A DNA stretch of 19,224 nucleotides from NCBI GenBank assembly GCA_039812545.1, contig JBDIAR010000049.1, positions 1 to 19,224 on the forward strand. The letters are read 5' to 3'. Below are positions 14,772 through 19,224 of the stretch, in pieces (position 1 is the first letter of the stretch; every line of letters starts with the position of its first letter). A model generated the notes under the pieces. That model searched no databases, was not told the DNA's origin, and worked only from the letters and a program-made list of their open reading frames with translations. The position numbers were made by a program, and so were the translations under genes. Source of the stretch: JBDIAR01 sp039812545 (GTDB lineage Bacteria; Actinomycetota; Actinomycetes; Actinomycetales; Dermatophilaceae).

Positions 14772-16088
14772 GTGACGCCATTACGCACCGCCCGACCCCT
14801 CGTCGGCCTCGTCATGGCCGTGCTCCTGCTCGCCTCCGGGGCGGCCGTCGCCAGGTCCGCAACGCCGAGCCACACCACCGGCACGGCCGTGGTGGTCGCG
14901 CCGCAGCCGCCGCCGGTCTTCTTCGCGGACGTGCTGTACGGCCAGTCCTTCCATCGCGAGGTCAGCTGGCTGGCCGAGCAGAAGATCACCACCGGGTACG
15001 CCGACAACACCTTTCGGCCGTCGGCGCCGGTGTCGCGTGAGGCGATGGCGGCGTTCTTGTACCGGTATGCCGGGTCGCCGGCGTACGTGCCGCCGGCGGT
15101 GTCGGCGTTCGTGGATGTGCCGACCAGGCACGTGTTCTATCGGCAGATCTCGTGGTTGGCCTCGAAGCGGATCACGACGGGGTATGCAGACGGGACGTTC
15201 CGGCCGTCGGCGCCGGTGTCGCGTGAGGCGATGGCGGCGTTCTTGTACCGGTATGCCGGGTCGCCGGCGTACGTGCCGCCGGCGGTGTCGGCGTTCGTGG
15301 ATGTGCCGACCAGGCACGTGTTCTATCGGCAGATCTCGTGGTTGGCCTCGAAGCGGATCACGACGGGGTATGCAGACGGGACGTTCCGGCCGTCGGCGCC
15401 GGTGTCGCGTGAGGCGATGGCGGCGTTCTTGTACCGGTACGCCGGCTCACCGGCATACCTGCCCCCGCAAGACAATCGGCCCGCGGTGGTGACGCCCGTC
15501 CCCGCCTGGCAGTGGGCCCAGATCCTCGCGACGGGAACCTGGCGGCCGGGCTGCCCGGGGGGTTCGGCCAGCTTCGTGCGCGTCGAGGTGCCGTTCTTCG
15601 GGTTCGACGGGAGGTACCACCGCGGCGCACTCGTCGTGAACCGGGACATCGCCACCGACACACGGGAGGTGTTCGACCATCTGGCCGCCGCGAAGTTCCC
15701 GCTCAACACCGTCATTCCGGTGGAGTACTTCGGCGGGTTGGATCGAGTCTCGGAGGCCGCGAACAATACCTCGGCCTTCAACTGCCGCAAGCCCGCCGAG
15801 GGCATCTCGGCCCCGGAGAGCTCACCGCACGCGAACGGTCGGGCCTTCGACCTGAACCCCGTTCAGAACCCGTGGATCCGGCCGGGGACGACGACGTGGG
15901 AGCCGGCGGCCGGGGCGATCTGGGCGACCCGGCGGGAGCTGGCCTGGCAGCGCTTCGGGGTGGTCGCCGCGGGCGGGATTCCGTTGACCTGGTTCACCAA
16001 TCGTGGGGGTTGGCAGTGGCAGGGCGGTCCGGTGGACTACATGCATTTCGACACCGGGTTTCCGAGCGTGCCGATGTCAGGGCACTGA
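14772..16088 (+). CDS. exported SLH-repeat protein with M15 (VanY-like) peptidase domain
   Basis: A 438-aa exported protein. A signal peptide (LVGLVMAVLLLASGAAVA) is followed by three SLH domains (about 50-101, 112-163, 174-225), each with ISWLASKRITTGYADGTFRP or a variant and the SREAMAAFLYRYAG end. By family knowledge SLH domains bind cell-wall polymers. The C-terminal half (about 240-435) is an M15-type metallopeptidase: SSPHANGRAFDLNP gives the zinc ligands His353 and Asp360, and DYMHFD supplies the last ligand His425 with Asp422. Such enzymes cut D-Ala-D-Ala or L-Ala-D-Glu links in peptidoglycan, so this is probably a wall-anchored hydrolase; exact specificity is unknown. GTG 14772 is preceded by AGGA at about 10 nt. 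The SLH-coding DNA includes exact 186-bp repeats. Confidence 0.92.
   Translation: MTPLRTARPLVGLVMAVLLLASGAAVARSATPSHTTGTAVVVAPQPPPVFFADVLYGQSFHREVSWLAEQKITTGYADNTFRPSAPVSREAMAAFLYRYAGSPAYVPPAVSAFVDVPTRHVFYRQISWLASKRITTGYADGTFRPSAPVSREAMAAFLYRYAGSPAYVPPAVSAFVDVPTRHVFYRQISWLASKRITTGYADGTFRPSAPVSREAMAAFLYRYAGSPAYLPPQDNRPAVVTPVPAWQWAQILATGTWRPGCPGGSASFVRVEVPFFGFDGRYHRGALVVNRDIATDTREVFDHLAAAKFPLNTVIPVEYFGGLDRVSEAANNTSAFNCRKPAEGISAPESSPHANGRAFDLNPVQNPWIRPGTTTWEPAAGAIWATRRELAWQRFGVVAAGGIPLTWFTNRGGWQWQGGPVDYMHFDTGFPSVPMSGH
15015..15439 (+). repeat. exact 186-bp tandem repeat (2.3 copies) encoding SLH modules
   Basis: The sequence at 15015-15253 is identical base for base to that 186 bp downstream (15201-15439). 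One unit encodes 62 residues, that is one SLH domain plus linker. The first SLH domain before 15015 and the end of the third after 15439 have diverged. Perfect identity, including silent positions, points to recent duplication or gene conversion. Confidence 0.95.
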
Positions 16089-16518
16089 CCGTCGTCGGTT
16101 GAAGCGGTGCGGCGGCTCCCAGCGTCCGGCGGGGGATCGGCGCGCCCGACGGCGGGGCCGGGTCCGGCGCGGACCGGTGCGTCGCAGCGGCCGGCGGGGG
16201 GAGCGCCGGCGATGGAGCCCCGCCACCCGCATAGACGGTTCGGCCCGCGGCCCGGTTGACGTGACGTCGCCGGACGTCCTCGCAGCCCGCACGGCGCCGG
16301 TACCCGCATGCCGGCCGAGCGGTACCTGCGCCGCGGCGGGCGGTTACGGCATGTCGACGGAGGGTGGCATACGAAGGCCTGAAGGAGATCCGCCTACCCA
16401 TCGGTTCGTTCCGCTGTGTAAGGTCGGGTCGACGTCCGACTACAAGCCGCACATCACTCTCCATCGACCGCGATGACGCGACTGTCCTGGGTCGATGGAC
16501 CGCGCCCCTGGAGAGCAC
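16089..16518. other. 430-bp spacer upstream of glgP, no gene seen
   Basis: Very GC-rich and without a convincing coding frame on either strand. It contains a possible hairpin GGTCCG-GCG-CGGACC (16161-16175), one GGCATAC copy (16366-16372), a Shine-Dalgarno-like GAAGGAG (16381-16387) with no start codon after it, and TGTG followed by TAAGGT (16419-16424), a possible extended -10 for glgP lacking a clear -35. Confidence 0.5.
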
Positions 16519-19083
16519 ATGATCGACCGACCGGCCGCGCCGCTACCCGACGGCACGTCGATAGCCGACGAGTCGCCGACGACGGACGTCCGTTCCCGCG
16601 GCCCCGCAGGGGAACCGACCCACCCGTTGGCCCGTGGCCCGGTGGTCAGCCCGGCCCACTCGGTCGACGGTTTCGTCCGGGAGTTCCTGCGCGAACTCAA
16701 CTACGGCCAGGGCGTCGCGCTGTCCCGCTCCTCGGTGAACGACCAGTACCTCGCGCTGGCCCGCACCGTTCGGCACTACCTCATGGCCGAATGGCTCGAG
16801 ACGGCTCGTCGCCGCCGCGAGTCGACCCCGAAGATGGTCGGCTATCTGTCGGCCGAGTACCTGCTCGGGCGCCAACTCGGCAACGCGCTGCTGGCCACCG
16901 AGCTGTTCCCGACCGTGCGCGAAGGGCTGGCCCGATGTGGGATCAGCCTGGACACCCTGATGGCCCAGGAGGTCGAACCCGGCCTCGGCAACGGCGGCCT
17001 CGGCCGGCTCGCGGCGTGTTTCATCGACTCGCTGGCGACCATGGACGTCTCGTGTATCGGCTACGGGCTGCGCTACGAGTACGGCATCTTCAAGCAGACC
17101 TTCGTCGACGGACGCCAGGTCGAGGTCCCGGACTCGTGGCTCTCCCTGGGGGCGCCGTGGGAGTTCCCATACCCCGATCGGGCCGTCCAGGTCGATTTCG
17201 GTGGTCACACCGAGAAGTACACCGACGACAACGGCGTCGAGCGGTCCCGCTGGGTCCCCGCCTGGAACGTCCTCGGGATTCCGTACCACTACATGGTGCC
17301 CGGCTACCGCAACGGCACGGTCAACACCCTGCGGCTGTGGAGCGCCCGCGCGACGCGGGCCTTCGACCTGGCGATCTTCAACTCCGGCGACTACGCCGAG
17401 GCGGTTCGCGCCCAGACCTTCGCGGAGAACATCACCAAGGTGCTCTACCCCGAGGACTCGACCCCGCAGGGCCGCGAACTGCGGCTGCAGCAGCAGTACT
17501 TCTTCGTCGCGTGTTCGCTGAAGGACTACATCGACCAGACCCTGCCGAAGCATTTCGATCTGCACCACATCCCGGATCAGATCGTCTTCCAGCTCAACGA
17601 CACCCACCCCGTCATCGCCATCCCGGAACTCATGCGCCTGCTCGTGGACGAGCACGGAATGGAATGGGACGAGGCGTGGGAGATCACCACCCGGACCTTC
17701 GCCTACACCTGCCACACCCTGCTGCCCGAGGCGCTGGAGGTCTGGCCGGTCTCCTTGATGGGACGGCTCCTGCCGCGGCACCTGGAGATCATCTACCGGA
17801 TCAACGACGAGTTCGTCGAGCACCTGCGGGAGGTCTACCCCGGCGACGAGGCCCGCGTCCAACGGATGTCGATCATCCAGGACGGTCCCGAGCGCGCGGT
17901 GCGAATGGCCTTCCTGGCGACGGTGGCGGCCACCAAGGTCAACGGAGTCGCCGAACTGCACTCCGAGTTGCTGCGCGACAAGGTCCTGCACGACTTCTCC
18001 GAGTTGTGGCCGGAGAAGTTCACCAATGTCACCAACGGCATCACGCCCCGCCGTTTCCTGCGCCTGGCGAACCCGCGTCTGTCCGAGGTCATCACGGCCG
18101 CCATCGGCGAATCCTGGGTCACCAACCTGGACCGCCTCGCCGCCCTGGAGGTGCACGCCGAGGACCCCGAGTTCCGCGAGCAGTTCCGGCAGGCCAAGAA
18201 GGCGAACAAGGACCGGCTCCGGGCGTTGCTCGCGGTGCGCGACGGGATCGAAATCCCCGAAGGCCACCTGCTCGACGTCATGGTCAAGCGGTTGCACGAG
18301 TACAAGCGGCAGATGCTCAAGCTGCTTCACATCGTGACCGAGTACGACGCCATCATCTCCGGAGCGGTCGACCCGCAGACGATCGTGCCCCGCACCTTCA
18401 TCTTCGGTGCCAAGGCCGCCCCGGGCTACTTCATGGCCAAGGAGATCATCGCCCTGATCAACGCGGTCGCCGCCAAGATCAACGTCGACGAGCGGGTCGA
18501 AGGGCGGCTGGCCGTCGCCTTCCCCGCCAACTACAACGTCACCCTCGCCGAAAAGCTCATTCCCGCCGCGGATCTGTCCGAACAGATCTCGCTGGCCGGG
18601 ATGGAGGCATCCGGCACCGGCAACATGAAGTTCGCGCTCAACGGGGCGCTGACGATCGGCACGGACGACGGCGCGAACGTGGAGATCCGCGAACTCGTCG
18701 GCGACGAGCACTTCTTCCTGTTCGGCATGTCCGAGCCCGAGGTGGCCGATTTGCGCGCCGACGGTTACGTCCCCAGCAGCTACTACGAGGCCAACCCGCA
18801 GCTCAAGCGGGCCATGGATCTGCTCGGCGGCGGCACCTTCGCGATCGGTGGCCAACAGGTCGGGCGCCCGGTCATCGACGATCTGCTCCGCAACGACCGC
18901 TTCATGGTGTTGGCGGACTACGCTTCGTACATCGAGGCGCAGGCCCGCGTCGACGCGGCGTACGTCAACGAGGACGCCTGGACGCGTTCGGCCATCCTCA
19001 ATGTCGCACGGTGTCGGTTCTTCTCCTCGGACCGCTCGATGCGCGAATACATCAACCGGATCTGGCACACCCCGATCGGTTGA
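16519..19083 (+). CDS. glgP: glycogen/alpha-glucan phosphorylase (GT35)
   Basis: A cytoplasmic enzyme of 854 aa that releases glucose-1-phosphate from alpha-1,4-glucan using inorganic phosphate and pyridoxal phosphate. GT35 signatures run throughout: VGYLSAEYLLGRQLGNALL, EVEPGLGNGGLGRLAACFID, QLNDTHPVIAIPELMRLL, FTNVTNGITPRRFLRLANP and VMVKRLHEYKRQMLKLLHI. The cofactor site is GMEASGTGNMKFALNG, with the PLP lysine at residue 704, followed by GTDDGANVEI. Length and motif order are those of a full-length enzyme; only the first 40 or so residues (Pro/Thr-rich) look like a non-conserved extension. ATG 16519 is preferred over ATG 16495 because GGAGAG lies 6 nt before it. Codon use is strongly GC-biased, as for a well-expressed gene, and it has no GGCATAC copy. 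Confidence 0.97.
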   Translation: MIDRPAAPLPDGTSIADESPTTDVRSRGPAGEPTHPLARGPVVSPAHSVDGFVREFLRELNYGQGVALSRSSVNDQYLALARTVRHYLMAEWLETARRRRESTPKMVGYLSAEYLLGRQLGNALLATELFPTVREGLARCGISLDTLMAQEVEPGLGNGGLGRLAACFIDSLATMDVSCIGYGLRYEYGIFKQTFVDGRQVEVPDSWLSLGAPWEFPYPDRAVQVDFGGHTEKYTDDNGVERSRWVPAWNVLGIPYHYMVPGYRNGTVNTLRLWSARATRAFDLAIFNSGDYAEAVRAQTFAENITKVLYPEDSTPQGRELRLQQQYFFVACSLKDYIDQTLPKHFDLHHIPDQIVFQLNDTHPVIAIPELMRLLVDEHGMEWDEAWEITTRTFAYTCHTLLPEALEVWPVSLMGRLLPRHLEIIYRINDEFVEHLREVYPGDEARVQRMSIIQDGPERAVRMAFLATVAATKVNGVAELHSELLRDKVLHDFSELWPEKFTNVTNGITPRRFLRLANPRLSEVITAAIGESWVTNLDRLAALEVHAEDPEFREQFRQAKKANKDRLRALLAVRDGIEIPEGHLLDVMVKRLHEYKRQMLKLLHIVTEYDAIISGAVDPQTIVPRTFIFGAKAAPGYFMAKEIIALINAVAAKINVDERVEGRLAVAFPANYNVTLAEKLIPAADLSEQISLAGMEASGTGNMKFALNGALTIGTDDGANVEIRELVGDEHFFLFGMSEPEVADLRADGYVPSSYYEANPQLKRAMDLLGGGTFAIGGQQVGRPVIDDLLRNDRFMVLADYASYIEAQARVDAAYVNEDAWTRSAILNVARCRFFSSDRSMREYINRIWHTPIG

Positions 19084-19091
19084 TCGACACC

Positions 19092-19112
19092 TCCGGGCAC
19101 GGGCAGCCCGGA
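19092..19112 (+). terminator. hairpin after glgP
   Basis: TCCGGGC-ACGGGCA-GCCCGGA forms a 7-bp perfect stem 9 nt after the glgP stop codon. No U-tract follows. Possible terminator or attenuating structure before the next gene. Confidence 0.55.
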
Positions 19113-19133
19113 CGCACCACCAGCAGAGCAACA

Positions 19134-19191
19134 CGCATACAGAGCACACACGCATACAGGGCAAACACGCATACAGGGCAAACACGCATAC
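19134..19191 (+). repeat. 17-bp tandem repeat array with CGCATAC core
   Basis: CGCATAC recurs at 19134, 19151, 19168 and 19185, exactly every 17 bp. The second and third units are identical (CGCATACAGGGCAAACA), the first differs at two positions, and the fourth is partial. The array fills the spacer between glgP and the next gene and ends just before that gene's ribosome-binding site. Confidence 0.9.
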
Positions 19192-19207
19192 GGCAGGAGC
19201 ACCACCC

Positions 19208-19224
19208 ATGGGCCAGCACGTCGC
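19208..19224 (+). CDS. start of a downstream gene, cut by the window edge
   Basis: ATG 19208 is preceded by AGGAG (19195-19199) at 8 nt, a well-placed ribosome-binding site. Only MGQHV is visible, so the product cannot be named. It is on the same strand as glgP, 124 bp downstream, and may be a partner in glucan metabolism (position only). Confidence 0.5.

Larger units (their letters stand above)
1066..16372. repeat. dispersed iterated heptamer GGCATAC/GTATGCC, 27 copies
   Basis: Copies as GTATGCC begin at 1066, 1730, 3080, 4106, 6085, 8578, 8910, 10298, 10602, 12096, 12594, 14449, 15065 and 15251. Copies as GGCATAC begin at 1714, 2022, 3167, 6194, 6934, 7150, 9544, 10986, 12885, 13132, 13656, 15452 and 16366. 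That is 14 and 13 per strand, so no polarity. Most lie in genes, where they give Tyr-Ala (TAT GCC), Ala-Tyr (GCA TAC) or Gly-Ile (GGC ATA). None is in glgP or the lower-GC HNH gene. Near misses (GTATGCG at 459, TGCATAC at 4201, GTATGCA at 15182 and 15368) share the core. Confidence 0.8.

Noticed and set aside
16381..16387. Strong Shine-Dalgarno-like GAAGGAG suggesting a small gene before glgP
   Set aside because: No ATG, GTG or TTG follows at a usable distance.
16543..19209. A very long minus-strand open frame opposite glgP
   Set aside because: It mirrors the codon structure of glgP in GC-rich DNA, has no recognisable domain, and glgP itself matches GT35 along its whole length.

Overview
The window is GC-rich DNA with the gene content of a high-GC actinobacterium: GTG/TTG starts, an F420-type nitroreductase, an MmpL exporter, a DUF2871 protein, actinobacterial-style SLH repeats and a GT35 phosphorylase. 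A Micrococcales-like host is a reasonable guess from protein style, but the sequence alone does not fix the genus. No rRNA, tRNA, CRISPR array, IS element or prophage gene was seen.

Layout, left to right. (1) 1-2005: the left edge cuts an HNH endonuclease (-) of visibly lower GC. Next comes a divergent pair, an F420-type nitroreductase-family protein (-) and a stand-alone TOPRIM/OLD-like protein (+), with a perfect 16-bp palindrome between them. (2) 2044-5404: a YjbR/MmcQ protein (+) faces, across a strong hairpin, a secreted-protein pseudogene (-) with two nonsense codons and a frameshift. A DUF6880-like helical-repeat protein (+) follows. (3) 5432-11648 (-): a tightly packed cluster transcribed as DUF2871 protein, DHA2 drug exporter, MmpL/RND exporter, sensor kinase, LuxR-type response regulator. 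Several junctions are 4-bp overlaps, so this looks like an efflux operon carrying its own two-component system. (4) 11764-14644: a frameshifted small gene, two membrane proteins (-), a divergent TetR regulator (+) with overlapping promoters that both look leaderless, and a truncated MFS remnant. (5) 14772-19224: an exported protein with three SLH repeats and an M15 peptidase domain, encoded partly by an exact 186-bp tandem repeat. It is followed by glycogen phosphorylase (glgP), then a 17-bp tandem repeat and the start of another gene.

The most unusual signal is not a gene. The heptamer GGCATAC/GTATGCC occurs 27 times, about once per 0.7 kb, where a base-composition model predicts roughly two. 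It lies on both strands, in genes and spacers, and often forces codons that are rare in such a genome (TAT, GCA, ATA). It behaves like a dispersed, highly iterated motif (uptake-sequence-like, HIP1-like or methylation-linked) and I know of no description of it. The 17-bp array at the right end carries the related core CGCATAC.

Three genes are degraded (2551-3946, 11764-12140, 14411-14644). This could be real decay or, for the frameshifts, sequence error.
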